Of a stretch of 64,000 nt of DNA, positions 45,601 to 54,384 are shown piece by piece. A program made the translations under genes and the position numbers. The stretch is from Thiorhodovibrio litoralis (lineage in GTDB: Bacteria; Pseudomonadota; Gammaproteobacteria; Chromatiales; Chromatiaceae). The notes beneath the pieces were generated by a model. That model was given only the letters and a program-made list of their open reading frames with translations, ran no database searches and had not been told where the DNA came from. The stretch lies in NCBI RefSeq assembly GCF_033954455.1, contig NZ_CP121473.1:1116001-1180000 (forward strand), written 5' to 3'. Position 1 is the stretch's first letter; every line of letters begins with the position of its first letter.

Positions 45601-47076
45601 TCAGCTTTCTGGTGCTCTGAGCTGGTTGGTCAGCTTCTCGAACTCGCGCTTCATCTCCAGATTCTCGAACGGGCGCAGCGGCGGAACCTGACGCTCGAGC
45701 AGGCCATCAAGGAGCTGCTGGCTGGATTGCACCAGAGCCACCAGCTCGCCGGACACGCGCACCGTCTCGTAGGTGTTCCAGGCGGTGCGGATGTCTTGTT
45801 GCAGCGCCTCGCGCGCGCGGCGCACCTGCCGGGCCTGCTCGGCGAGATAATCCCGATAGCGCCCTGCGGCGGTGATGGTCATCTGCTGCGCCGCGAGATT
45901 GGCCTCAAGCACATCGGCGCGATCCGGCTGCGCTTTGAGCAGTTGGCGGGTTTCGCTGCTTAACTCCTGAGCGCGCTGGCGGATGGTGTCGATCTGTGGA
46001 ATGTACTCGGTTTCGATCGTCTGCTCGACCTCCAGGTGCATCTGTTTCAAGGCCCGCAGCAGCACGACGTAGAGCCCGTAGTAGCGGCGGGCGCTGTCCA
46101 TGTCCTCGCCGCTCTCGCGCACCAGGCGCTCGAGCTCGACGGTGATGGTTTTGACATTGTCAAACACAATGCCAAGATCAATCATCGAGTCGCCCACCAC
46201 AGTGGCGAGCAAGAACTCGACCTGCTCGTCCGATAACTCAAGGCCGATGGCGCGCAGCCGCTCGGCGAATTCACGCTGAATCTGACGCAATTTGGCCTGA
46301 TTGTCCTCAATGGCCTGTTGCTCGTCGGCGATCAGTGCGTCGTAATCCTCGGGCGTGCGCTTGACCAGTGACTGGGTTGGGGCGCCGATGCGCTCCTGGC
46401 GATAATTGGCGATCTTCTCCCGCGATTGTTCGATTTTGGTGTGAAGTTCAGCGATCGCGGCGCGTTCGTCCTGCAACGGCGACATCGACAGCACCGCCAC
46501 CGCCTGGTCGAGCAGCGCCTTGATGTCGTCTTCGACATCGCCCTGATCACGCTTGAACCAGGCCTGCTCGGGCAGGTCGCGCTGCACCTCCTGCAGCGTC
46601 AGGGTCTCGTTGAGCGGCGGCAGCACATCGGACCAGAGGGCGCTGAAGTGCGCGTTATCGGCCGCAGTGGTTGCCCCCTCGTGCGCTTGCACCAGATCGG
46701 CCGAGCGCTGCCACCAGTCACCCGCAGTCTCGCGCGAGCGGCGCCAAATATCGCCGGCGCCGTCGACCGATTTGCGCCACAACTGCGCGCCCTGCTCTCG
46801 CGACTGCTCGAGCAGCTTGGTCGTTTGTTCGACGATTGGGGCCGTATTCAGCCCAGGTGATGGCTGCGACGCGGCTGGCAGCGGGTTTGGTGGCCTGTTT
46901 AGCGGCTGGCTTGGCAGCCGGCTGCCCGCTTGGTCGGTATCGGCTGAATTGGACTCGGTCTGCGCGAGAGCGTCAGACATCAAGGCACCGGGCATGGCCA
47001 GGCACAGGCTAAGACTCAGCAGAAGGCGAATTGCATCAGCCCTGCGACGAACGAATGACCAGGATAGGATTGACAT
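45601..47076 (-). CDS. Secreted coiled-coil protein of unknown function
   Basis: A 491-aa protein with a cleavable signal peptide (cleavage near DALAQ, about residue 39) and a Pro/Ser-rich segment (45-75). It then runs almost entirely in long charged helices with heptad character (about 80-480), such as LLEQSREQGAQLWRKSVDG and ELHTKIEQSREKIANYRQER. A short less polar stretch (ATVVGDSMIDLGIVFD) lies near residue 295. No catalytic motif is visible. It is convergent with PBP1A and 51 bases downstream of fliW on the same strand. It may be a periplasmic scaffold; no family recognised. Confidence 0.7.
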   Translation of the reverse strand: MSILSWSFVRRRADAIRLLLSLSLCLAMPGALMSDALAQTESNSADTDQAGSRLPSQPLNRPPNPLPAASQPSPGLNTAPIVEQTTKLLEQSREQGAQLWRKSVDGAGDIWRRSRETAGDWWQRSADLVQAHEGATTAADNAHFSALWSDVLPPLNETLTLQEVQRDLPEQAWFKRDQGDVEDDIKALLDQAVAVLSMSPLQDERAAIAELHTKIEQSREKIANYRQERIGAPTQSLVKRTPEDYDALIADEQQAIEDNQAKLRQIQREFAERLRAIGLELSDEQVEFLLATVVGDSMIDLGIVFDNVKTITVELERLVRESGEDMDSARRYYGLYVVLLRALKQMHLEVEQTIETEYIPQIDTIRQRAQELSSETRQLLKAQPDRADVLEANLAAQQMTITAAGRYRDYLAEQARQVRRAREALQQDIRTAWNTYETVRVSGELVALVQSSQQLLDGLLERQVPPLRPFENLEMKREFEKLTNQLRAPES

Positions 47077-47127
47077 GGTGGGATGGCACCTCCCTGTGCC
47101 GGCACAAATGAAGGGTTGTTGCAGCGC

Positions 47128-47580
47128 TCAAGCGTCAGCGGCGGCGCCGACGATGTTGACCTCTACACGCGAGCGCGTCAGCACTTTCTGCAGTGCCAGG
47201 CGATTTTCGGTGTTGATCAGGATAGGGCCGGCAATGTTGGCGTGCACCTTGGGCTTGGCCGCGTCGCTTTCATCGTTGCGCGCCAGCATCAGCAACACCA
47301 GAATCTCGTTAGGGTCCTTGGATTGGAGCAGCGCCTGCTCCTCGTCGTTGAGGTCGATGACGTAATTCAGTCCGTAGAGTGTCGGGTCGACCACCGTGAA
47401 ACGGACATCGGGGCTGTCGAGTGATTCGAGCCAGAAGAGCTTGTTGCTCTGTTCTTCCGGTTTGCCGTCGCTATTGTGAAACATTGTGAAGCGATGGTCA
47501 TCCTCGAAGCCGGGCAGACCTTGAGGAAAGGTAATGATTTTGTTCGCATCGATCTGAGGTCTGTCTGAAGATGCCGCCAT
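47128..47580 (-). CDS. fliW: Flagellar assembly factor FliW
   Basis: A 150-aa protein. The family features are clear: ITFPQGLPGFEDDHRF, FWLESLDSPDVRFTVVDP and the late motif NILAPI-equivalent HANIAGPILINTENRLALQKV. FliW binds flagellin and also antagonises CsrA in the species studied. It stands alone here, with no flagellin, fliS or csrA gene nearby. Confidence 0.92.
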   Translation of the reverse strand: MAASSDRPQIDANKIITFPQGLPGFEDDHRFTMFHNSDGKPEEQSNKLFWLESLDSPDVRFTVVDPTLYGLNYVIDLNDEEQALLQSKDPNEILVLLMLARNDESDAAKPKVHANIAGPILINTENRLALQKVLTRSRVEVNIVGAAADA

Positions 47581-47783
47581 GATGATCTCCTTGATTATCG
47601 CGAAAACCCATTGATACGCCTTTGCGGTCGCAGCTAAAAAGGCTGCAGCTCGGAAAGGCTCGACTTCGCCGGACGGGGCCTGAAAACCATGCCCCGCGTT
47701 TATGCCTAACTATAGACGCAAAAGCGCCTTCGTGCCCCTCGCAGTGGATAACTCATTTGTGACGCCGATTCTCGATAACCGAC

Positions 47784-48734
47784 TTAGTGCGCCGCGCTTT
47801 GACCCCGCCAATCCTCTACGCGCTTGACCGCTGCCAGCACTAGCGCGCCGGCGACCAGGCCGATCAGGGCATCGACAATCAAAGGCGTGAGAAAGTGCAG
47901 GATAGCGCCAACAGTTGGCAGCCCGCCCAGCATCTGCGTGAAATGGTGCACCATCTCCTGGAGAGCGGGGATGCCGTGCGCGATGATACCGCCACCGACC
48001 AGAAACATGGCAATGGTGCCGGCAACCGATAAGAACTTCATCAGCCAGGGCGCCAGGGACAGAATGAAGCGGCCAAAGGCGCGCTGCAAGCGGATGCTCG
48101 CGCTCTCGCCCTCGCGTTTTGCCAGCAAGGCGCCGCCGTCGTCGAGCTTGACGATACCCGCAACCAGCCCATAAACGCCGACCGTCATCACAAAGGCGAT
48201 GCCAATCAGCACCAGCACCTGGGTCAGGAAGTTCGCTTCCGCCACGGTGCCAAGGGTGATGACAATGATCTCCGCCGACAAGATGAAATCCGTGCGGATG
48301 GCGCCTTGGATCTTATCGCGCTCCAGCACCGCCAGATCGACTTGCGGATCGAGCAGCGCGGCGCTCAGTTCCTCGCGTTTCGCGTTGGTCTCCTCGGGCG
48401 GGTGCAGAAACTTGTGCGCGATTTTCTCGAAACCCTCAAAGCAGAGATACAGACCGCCAAGCATCAATAGCGGCATGATGGCCCAGGGCGCCAACGCGCT
48501 GATCAATAACGCGGCCGGTACCAGAATGGCCTTGTTGCGCAAGGAGCCCTTGGCGACCGCCCAGACCACTGGCAGCTCGCGGTTGGCGCGCACGCCGGTA
48601 ACTTGCTCCGCGTTCAGAGCCAGATCGTCCCCAAGCACGCTCGCGGTCTTGCGCGCGGCGACCTTGGTCAGCAGGGATACATCATCAAGGACTGTGGCGA
48701 TGTCGTCGATCAGGGCAAGCAGTGTCGTGGCCAT
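47784..48734 (-). CDS. DUF808 (YedI-family) inner-membrane protein
   Basis: A 316-aa polytopic protein. The start is the family signature: LLALIDDIATVLDDVSLLTKVAARKTASVLGDDLA. About six membrane helices follow, including ILVPAALLISALAPWAIMPLLMLGG and the last helix ALIGLVAGALVLAAVKRV. E. coli YedI is the family member; its function is not established. It is a single-gene unit. Confidence 0.9.
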   Translation of the reverse strand: MATTLLALIDDIATVLDDVSLLTKVAARKTASVLGDDLALNAEQVTGVRANRELPVVWAVAKGSLRNKAILVPAALLISALAPWAIMPLLMLGGLYLCFEGFEKIAHKFLHPPEETNAKREELSAALLDPQVDLAVLERDKIQGAIRTDFILSAEIIVITLGTVAEANFLTQVLVLIGIAFVMTVGVYGLVAGIVKLDDGGALLAKREGESASIRLQRAFGRFILSLAPWLMKFLSVAGTIAMFLVGGGIIAHGIPALQEMVHHFTQMLGGLPTVGAILHFLTPLIVDALIGLVAGALVLAAVKRVEDWRGQSAAH

Positions 48735-48976
48735 GGCACAGGGCTCGTCAGCAGGAAGATGATCGCCGGAAGGCGGCGTTAGCTCGGGCGCATCATAGTG
48801 GAGCGAGCGGGCGGAACCAAGAGGGGCGTGTGCTTGGCGCTAAAAACCAAGTAAAACGCTAGGAAAAAGCCTGCAGTTTTTCGGGTATTCGTTGAAGTCA
48901 GCTAGGACGGGCCAATCTCGCTCCCTGAAGGTTGACGGATGTTCCATCGACCAGTCACTCGAAAGAGGTAACGACC

Positions 48977-49081
48977 ATGAGCGATGAAGCACTGCGTAAG
49001 AGTAACCGACTCGGCTTTTGGATGATTGCGGCAGTATGTTTGCTGCCGCTGGTGCCCTATGCGATGAAGGGGGTCTCCTGA
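48977..49081 (+). CDS. 34-aa single-pass membrane peptide (copy 1)
   Basis: A small gene that ATG-to-stop encodes a polar, charged head (MSDEALRKSNR), a hydrophobic segment (LGFWMIAAVCLLPLVPYAM) and KGVS. AGAGG stands about 9 bases before the ATG. Copy 2, 110 bases downstream, has 26 of 34 identical residues while the DNA between has diverged, so the protein sequence is under selection. It contains no His, so a light-harvesting pigment-binding role is unlikely. No family recognised; it could be a subunit of a membrane complex or a type I toxin-like peptide. Confidence 0.7.
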   Translation: MSDEALRKSNRLGFWMIAAVCLLPLVPYAMKGVS

Positions 49082-49191
49082 TCCGCGGCATCCCGAGTCA
49101 AATCTGCGTCCTAAGGAACGCCGGCCCGGACGGGCCGTGCTTGATGAAACTCCCCGACTGAGCAAAGTCACCGATATTGGAGGTAAGAACG

Positions 49192-49296
49192 ATGAGTGAT
49201 GAAGCACTTCGTAAGCAAAATCGTATTGGCTTCTGGATGGTGGCAGCGGTGTGCCTGTTGCCCTTGGTGCCCTACGCACTGAAGGGCGCCGCATGA
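49192..49296 (+). CDS. 34-aa single-pass membrane peptide (copy 2)
   Basis: The paralogue of the peptide at 48977: head MSDEALRKQNR, hydrophobic segment IGFWMVAAVCLLPLVPYAL, end KGAA. The ribosome site GGAGGT (49179-49184) is excellent. Differences from copy 1 are conservative (I/L, V/I, L/M) and often at codon third positions, the sign of a translated, selected gene. A hairpin at 49354 and a classical terminator at 49465 follow, so the two peptides probably form one short transcript. Confidence 0.75.
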   Translation: MSDEALRKQNRIGFWMVAAVCLLPLVPYALKGAA

Positions 49297-49353
49297 TCGG
49301 CACCATTCGGGGATATCGCCCTTGTGGGGATATCGTCTAGCGATACGTCAACC

Positions 49354-49380
49354 GGCGCTGGTCGCTTGTCGGCCAGCGCC
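49354..49380 (+). terminator. Hairpin after the twin peptides
   Basis: An 8-bp stem, GGCGCTGG (49354-49361) with CCAGCGCC (49373-49380), and an 11-base loop, followed by only two U (TTCATT). It is likely a 3' stabilising hairpin or a partial terminator. Confidence 0.45.
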
Positions 49381-49464
49381 TTCATTGATCACCAGGAAGT
49401 TCTCAACAGGTATCGCAACAGCGGGGCGAACATCAGCCCGCAATAATGTCGTCTTCTGAGGATT

Positions 49465-49500
49465 GAGCGGGGCTTGCGCAGCGAGTCCCGCTCTTTTTTT
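49465..49500 (+). terminator. Rho-independent terminator
   Basis: Stem GAGCGGG (49465-49471) with CCCGCTC (49487-49493), then seven T (49494-49500). It closes the plus-strand unit carrying the twin 34-aa peptides just before the convergent cyclase gene. Confidence 0.85.
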
Positions 49501-49507
49501 GCGCGAG

Positions 49508-51361
49508 CTAGCCGGATTCCACCCGGTTGCGACCACCTTCCTTGGCGCGATACAGGGCTTCGTCTGCACGCGCGATCAGCTGATCAAGCGACTCCTTCTG
49601 CTGGCGGCTGGCAACACCTAGGCTTGCCGTGACCTCAAGCGCGGTTTCCGTGCCGATGTCGATGGGTGTGCTGCTGATGAGCGTTCGCAGTCGTTCAGCG
49701 GCACCGGTGGCCTCGGCGCCGCTCTGGCCGATCACAAAGACAATAAACTCCTCGCCACCATAGCGTACCGCAATGTCCGTGCTGCGGCTGTTGTCGTTCA
49801 GCCGGGCGGCGACTGCCTGCAGCACCTGATCTCCTGCACCATGGCCGTAGGTGTCGTTGACGCGCTTGAAATGATCGACATCGATCATCACTGCCGAGAA
49901 AACTGCGGTGCTGTCGCGATCATGCATCGCGCACTGGCGGGACATCACGTCCTGCATGTAAAAACGGGTGAATAGTCCGGTCAGGGCATCGCGGATCGAG
50001 CGCTGGTAGGCCTTCTCGCGCTCCAGGTCAATGGAGCGATAAATCACTTCGCGTTCGAGTGCGACCTGCAGCGGCTCTGCCAGTTGCTTGACAATCTGCT
50101 CGATGCCCTTGTCGACCGGTGCGCGCTCGCTGAGCTCGATGATGGCGAAGCCATCAATACGCTGTTGCGACGGCCCGATGAGCGGGATGGCCAGACGCGA
50201 CCCCGGATGTTCCTCGGGGTGCTCCTCGCAAAAAGCCTCGCCGCACAGATGGTGGTTGAGAAAACCCGCCTCCTCGCGGTGTGCCTTGACCCAATGCTCG
50301 CGTGGCTGGCCAATGAAGCGACAGAACTCGGGCGGCTCGGTCTCGATGCTGCCGGAAAAGCGATTCTCGCGCTTGAGCACCAGGATGGAGTCATCCGGCA
50401 GGGCGGCATAATAGTCGATGCGCGCCGCTGGCAGACTGCGCCGCACCAGCTCCAGCAGCCGCGCGGCAATGTCGCGGAAGTCCCGATACAGCAGCATGGT
50501 CTCGGCAATATCGCGCAGGGTGGCGTTCAGGCGCGACAGCCGACGGATGTCGGTGTCGTCCTGCCCCAGCAGATAGATGCCGCAGTCGATCTGCTTGAGC
50601 TGCTCGATCATGAAGGACACCAGCGGCCGCGGGATAATGGACCCGTGCTGGGCGGCGATGATCTCGATCGGGTAGCGCTCAATCTGATGCATCGCGTAGC
50701 CGAGGATGTCATTGCTCGGCATGTAGTGCTCGTGGAAGGGCTTGAGCGCCTCGATGTGCGATTCATCGCGAGCGATCAGCTGCGGCTCCTCGGTAAAGCC
50801 ACCGAACAGGTCGCTCGAGAAGAGCACCCCGGTGTGGCGGTCGAAGCTGCAGAAGGCACCCGGGAAATGCGCATAGGGGGTAAAAATGAATTCCAGCTCG
50901 CGATCGACCAGCGGCAGTCGCCAGTCATGCTGGTCGATCAGCCAGAAGGGCATCTTCAGCCCGTAATGGCGCAGCAGCGCATGGGCGCGCCAGTGGGTGA
51001 CGACAACGGCATCCTCGCGGTCGTTCATCTGGTCGATCAACGGCAGCGCGGCGGTAATGTCCGGGTCCTGATGATGGCAGACGAAGTAGCGTATCTGGGT
51101 GAAGGGCACGATCTGCTCGATCTTGGCCAGGGTGCCGGGAAAGGTCAGCTTCGAACCCGGATCGAATAGCACCGACTGATCACCCTGCTCAAGCAGATAG
51201 ACATGGCACTGGAAGGGATCATCCGGCAGCACATGGCCCACCCACCAGACGCGCTCGGCGATCTCCAGCGGGCCGCGACAATCGGCATCGTGCAGATGAC
51301 TAAGATCAGGGTTCAGCGAGGGTTTGTTCAACGTTTTTTCAACCTGGGCCTTCCACAACAA
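49508..51361 (-). CDS. Diguanylate cyclase with N-terminal oxygen-binding di-iron (ODP, metallo-beta-lactamase-fold) domain
   Basis: A 617-aa cytoplasmic c-di-GMP synthase. Residues 30-250 form an ODP-type metallo-beta-lactamase fold, with the metal loop CHHQDPDI, PYAHFPGAFCSFD, SSDLFGGF and AAQHGSII, a family that binds O2 at a di-iron centre. A GAF-like middle follows (about 270-430). The C-terminal GGDEF domain (about 450-612) has the active loop RYGGEEF and the inhibitory I-site RSTD five residues before it. It should link oxygen or redox state to c-di-GMP, hence to adhesion or motility; the O2 sensing is inferred from the family. Confidence 0.9.
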   Translation of the reverse strand: MLWKAQVEKTLNKPSLNPDLSHLHDADCRGPLEIAERVWWVGHVLPDDPFQCHVYLLEQGDQSVLFDPGSKLTFPGTLAKIEQIVPFTQIRYFVCHHQDPDITAALPLIDQMNDREDAVVVTHWRAHALLRHYGLKMPFWLIDQHDWRLPLVDRELEFIFTPYAHFPGAFCSFDRHTGVLFSSDLFGGFTEEPQLIARDESHIEALKPFHEHYMPSNDILGYAMHQIERYPIEIIAAQHGSIIPRPLVSFMIEQLKQIDCGIYLLGQDDTDIRRLSRLNATLRDIAETMLLYRDFRDIAARLLELVRRSLPAARIDYYAALPDDSILVLKRENRFSGSIETEPPEFCRFIGQPREHWVKAHREEAGFLNHHLCGEAFCEEHPEEHPGSRLAIPLIGPSQQRIDGFAIIELSERAPVDKGIEQIVKQLAEPLQVALEREVIYRSIDLEREKAYQRSIRDALTGLFTRFYMQDVMSRQCAMHDRDSTAVFSAVMIDVDHFKRVNDTYGHGAGDQVLQAVAARLNDNSRSTDIAVRYGGEEFIVFVIGQSGAEATGAAERLRTLISSTPIDIGTETALEVTASLGVASRQQKESLDQLIARADEALYRAKEGGRNRVESG

Positions 51362-51657
51362 CCGGGCCCGGTTTCGCCGGGATTAGCCAAATATAGCACT
51401 CTCGCGCTGATTGCGACTGAGACTTGAGCCCAAGGATTCAGATTCAGTAAAACCACCAGCGTGGAATGTCATGGCGCGCGGTCACTGGGAAAATGCAGAC
51501 TTGCCATCATTGTTGTGGTCACCTGTGAAATCGAGCAAAGGTTTCTCGCGGCCCAGACGCACCCAAACGCACCCCAAACCAGCACTGAATACTCAAGGAC
51601 TACTCAAGCGCAATCACGATCAATTCGTGCGCGTTTCCAGATGAAGGCATTCCAATC

Positions 51658-52983
51658 ATGAATCGATTTTCCAGCGGTGACGGCCGCGCCGTTCCCAGTC
51701 GTCGCATCCAGCGCCTGTGGCATCTCGGGCGCGCCACCACCGATCTGGCGGTGGGCATCGGCCCGCGCGGTCTGTTCGAGCTTGCCCGCTCGCGCGGTGG
51801 CGAGGGCAATCGCATCCAGCTCAGCCCGGCGGCCACTCAGCGCTTCACCGAGCGGCTCGCGCGTATGCGTGGGGCGGTGATGAAAATGGGCCAGCTGATG
51901 TCGATGGACGGGGCTGATGTGTTCACGCCCGAGGCCGCCGCCGTTATGGCCAGCCTGCGCGAGCGGGCCGAGCCCATGCCGCTGAGTCAGCTCGCGCAGG
52001 TGCTCGAGCGCGAGTGGGGCGCGGACTGGAATAAGCGCTTCCAGCGCTTTGACTTCAAGCCTATCGCCGCGGCCTCCATTGGCCAGGTGCACCGCGCACA
52101 AACGCGCGACGGTCGCCAGCTAGCGCTGAAAATCCAGTTCCCTGGCGTGCGCGAGAGCATCGACAGCGACATCGACAACCTCGGGTTCCTTGGCCGTTCG
52201 CTCGGCATGGTGCCCAAGGGAGCCGACCCTCAGCCGCTGCTCGAGGAAGCGCGCCGGCAGCTGCATCAAGAGGCGGACTATCAGGCCGAGGCCGATGCGC
52301 TCGATGCCTATCGCGCGCTGGTAGGCGAGGATGCTGATTTCATCGTGCCCGCGGTGCATCGCGACTTCTGCACCGGGCGCATTCTGGCGATGGACTATGT
52401 CGAGGGCGTGTCGATCGATCGGCTGAGTGAGGCGCGTTTCAGTCGTGCCGAGCGCGAGCGGGCGGCCAACCTCCTGACCCGTCTCACACTGCGCGAGTTG
52501 TATGAGTTCCAGCTGGCCCAGACCGACCCGAACTTTGCCAATTACCTCTATCAGCCTGAAAGCGGGCGCATCGCGCTGCTGGACTTTGGCGCCACCGCGC
52601 ACATCGCACCGGAGCTGGTGGCCGGCTTCCGCCGCCTGGCGACGGCCGGCATGAACGACGATGTGCCTGGCATGCACCAGGCCATCGTCGAGCTCGGTTA
52701 CCTAAGCGCCGAGGCTCCAAGAGAGAACGTCGATGCCCTGACCGGGCTGATGCGCCTGTCCGCCGAGCTGCTGCGCACCGAAGACGCCTATGACTTCGGC
52801 AATTCAGACCTGTTCGAGCGCATCTACCAGCGCGGGCGCGAGCTTTATCACGCCGGCGCCTTTCAGGAACTGCCTGATCCGGCCAGCATGTTTCTGCATC
52901 GGAAGTTTGTCGGTACCTTCATGCTGTCCCGGCGCTTACGTGCGCGGATTCCTCTGCGCACCATGATGCAGCAGTATCTCTAG
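51658..52983 (+). CDS. ABC1/ADCK/UbiB-family atypical kinase
   Basis: A 441-aa protein. The ABC1 hallmarks are present: the KxGQ motif AVMKMGQLMSMDGAD near the N-terminus, the alanine-rich loop PIAAASIGQVHRA, Lys in LALKIQFPGV, the catalytic QTDPNFANYLY (D/N metal pair) and LLDFGATAHI as the DFG equivalent. Families include UbiB and ADCK; which substrate it serves is open. The product lacks the C-terminal membrane helices of UbiB, so it may be soluble and unrelated to ubiquinone. Alone in its transcript. Confidence 0.9.
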   Translation: MNRFSSGDGRAVPSRRIQRLWHLGRATTDLAVGIGPRGLFELARSRGGEGNRIQLSPAATQRFTERLARMRGAVMKMGQLMSMDGADVFTPEAAAVMASLRERAEPMPLSQLAQVLEREWGADWNKRFQRFDFKPIAAASIGQVHRAQTRDGRQLALKIQFPGVRESIDSDIDNLGFLGRSLGMVPKGADPQPLLEEARRQLHQEADYQAEADALDAYRALVGEDADFIVPAVHRDFCTGRILAMDYVEGVSIDRLSEARFSRAERERAANLLTRLTLRELYEFQLAQTDPNFANYLYQPESGRIALLDFGATAHIAPELVAGFRRLATAGMNDDVPGMHQAIVELGYLSAEAPRENVDALTGLMRLSAELLRTEDAYDFGNSDLFERIYQRGRELYHAGAFQELPDPASMFLHRKFVGTFMLSRRLRARIPLRTMMQQYL

Positions 52984-53046
52984 TGCTCGCGGCCGGCTGG
53001 CCTCGCCTCCATGGCACGGCAGCCGAGGAGTATTGGGGGGAGAGCG

Positions 53047-53613
53047 TTAGGAACGCGACGGCGGGTTCCACGGCAGCATCCGCTCGAGCGCATGATCCTT
53101 GCGCACGTACTGATGCCAGAGTGCGGCGGCGATATGCAGCCCGACCAGTGTCAGCAGGTAGATGGCCATGGCATCCCCATGCAGCTCATGCATCACGTTA
53201 TGCAGCCACTCCTGCTCGCCGACCACAGAGGGAATCGGCATGCCAAAAAAGCTCGCGGGAATCCCCTTGGATGCGATGCGCAAATAGCCAAAGATCGGAA
53301 TGACCAGGGTGGAGAGATTTAGCAACATGTGCGCCGCTTTGGCCGCCAGCACCGACCACTGAGGTGCGTCGAGCAGCTCTGGTGGCGGGGCCATCTTTGC
53401 CCACAGGATGCGCGCTAAGGTCAGGAAGAACACCAAAATGCCAAAGGACATGTGCAGTCCCAGCCAGAACGTGAAGGTAGCCGTGCCTTCCTCCGAGGCG
53501 CTGCGCAGCGCGTTGGTGGTGAGCAGACCCACGATCAGCAGTGCCACCAGCCAGTGAAAGCCTTGTGCCACGATGCCGTACTTTTGGATGGGAGGGGTCG
53601 ATTCCGTGTTCAT
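53047..53613 (-). CDS. Cytochrome b561
   Basis: A 188-aa membrane cytochrome with four helices. The heme-ligand histidines fit FHWLVALLIVGLL (helix 1), LHMSFGILVFFL (helix 2), and HNVMHELHGDAMAIYLLTLVGLHIAAALWHQYVRKDH (helices 3-4). The ATG at 53613 has CGAGGA about 8 bases upstream and is preferred to 53646. It passes electrons from quinol to a periplasmic partner or oxygen. Divergent from the next gene by 24 bases. Confidence 0.92.
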   Translation of the reverse strand: MNTESTPPIQKYGIVAQGFHWLVALLIVGLLTTNALRSASEEGTATFTFWLGLHMSFGILVFFLTLARILWAKMAPPPELLDAPQWSVLAAKAAHMLLNLSTLVIPIFGYLRIASKGIPASFFGMPIPSVVGEQEWLHNVMHELHGDAMAIYLLTLVGLHIAAALWHQYVRKDHALERMLPWNPPSRS

Positions 53614-53637
53614 GATGAAAATCCTCGAAAAGAGTGA

Positions 53638-54243
53638 GTGAATCAAGCGTCACAGTTTATGCAAGAACCCCCTCCTACGTCACCGCACAATTGCGACTCC
53701 GGCTCGGGCCCAAAGAGTGCCAAGAGCCCCGATAGCTCCGAGAGCGCCGAGATCGCCAAGAGCGATCGAGCTCAGCGCTTTTGGTGGCTGCTGCTCGGCT
53801 GCCTGGTCATGGCAATTCTGGCGACTCTGGTGCTCAAAGGGCGAGCAATCACGCACATTCAGGTGCGGGAGCTTGCGCGTGCGCCGGCAAGCTGTGATTT
53901 GCACCAGGGCGCCTGCACCGCGCGTTTCGCGGCTGGGGGGCAGGTCCAGCTCGAGATCCAGCCTGCTGAAATTCCCTTGGTCAAGCCGCTGCGGGTGCAA
54001 GTCCAGCTGGCGGACATGGATGCGCCCCAGCGCGTCGAGCTCGACTTTAAGGGTGTCGACATGGACATGGGATTCAACCGCTTCCCGCTCGAGCCTTCCG
54101 CCCAGCCTGGGTTCTACCATGGCAATGCAATGTTGCCCCTGTGCGTGCGCCAGCGCATGCAATGGGAGGCGCGCGTCCTGCTGCTCGACGCGGACGGCAC
54201 GCGCGCTGCTGCATTTCGCTTCGAGACACATCGTCCGAGCTGA
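53638..54243 (+). CDS. Membrane-anchored periplasmic hypothetical protein
   Basis: A 201-aa protein: a Ser/Pro-rich cytoplasmic N-terminus (residues 1-48), one helix (WWLLLGCLVMAILATLVL), then a beta-rich periplasmic domain with two Cys (CDLHQGAC), which can form a disulfide, and DMDMGFNRFPLEP and GNAMLPLCVRQRMQWEARV. The fold looks like an immunoglobulin-type domain as in FixH/YtkA proteins, but I cannot assign it. GTG start; the ATG at 53659 is an alternative. It is divergent from cytochrome b561, and a redox or copper link is only a guess. Confidence 0.65.
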   Translation: MNQASQFMQEPPPTSPHNCDSGSGPKSAKSPDSSESAEIAKSDRAQRFWWLLLGCLVMAILATLVLKGRAITHIQVRELARAPASCDLHQGACTARFAAGGQVQLEIQPAEIPLVKPLRVQVQLADMDAPQRVELDFKGVDMDMGFNRFPLEPSAQPGFYHGNAMLPLCVRQRMQWEARVLLLDADGTRAAAFRFETHRPS

Positions 54244-54384
54244 CAGATCTGCTGCGCGGGGCTTTGGCGCGCTGAGTTGGCTCGGACGGGCTGGCTTGGA
54301 CTTAGGCACGTCAAACGCATCCGGTATAAACTATCCGCCCTTCGCTGAATGCGGACTGGGGATGAGCGTTCGGGAGATCCTGCG

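Noticed and set aside
48977-49296. Light-harvesting alpha/beta or gamma polypeptides
   Set aside because: The size and single helix are tempting in a possible phototroph, but neither peptide has a histidine for bacteriochlorophyll and no puf/puc gene is nearby. A pigment-free accessory role stays open.
50084-51169. A 361-codon frame antisense to the diguanylate cyclase
   Set aside because: It is a mirror frame of a clear GGDEF/ODP protein.
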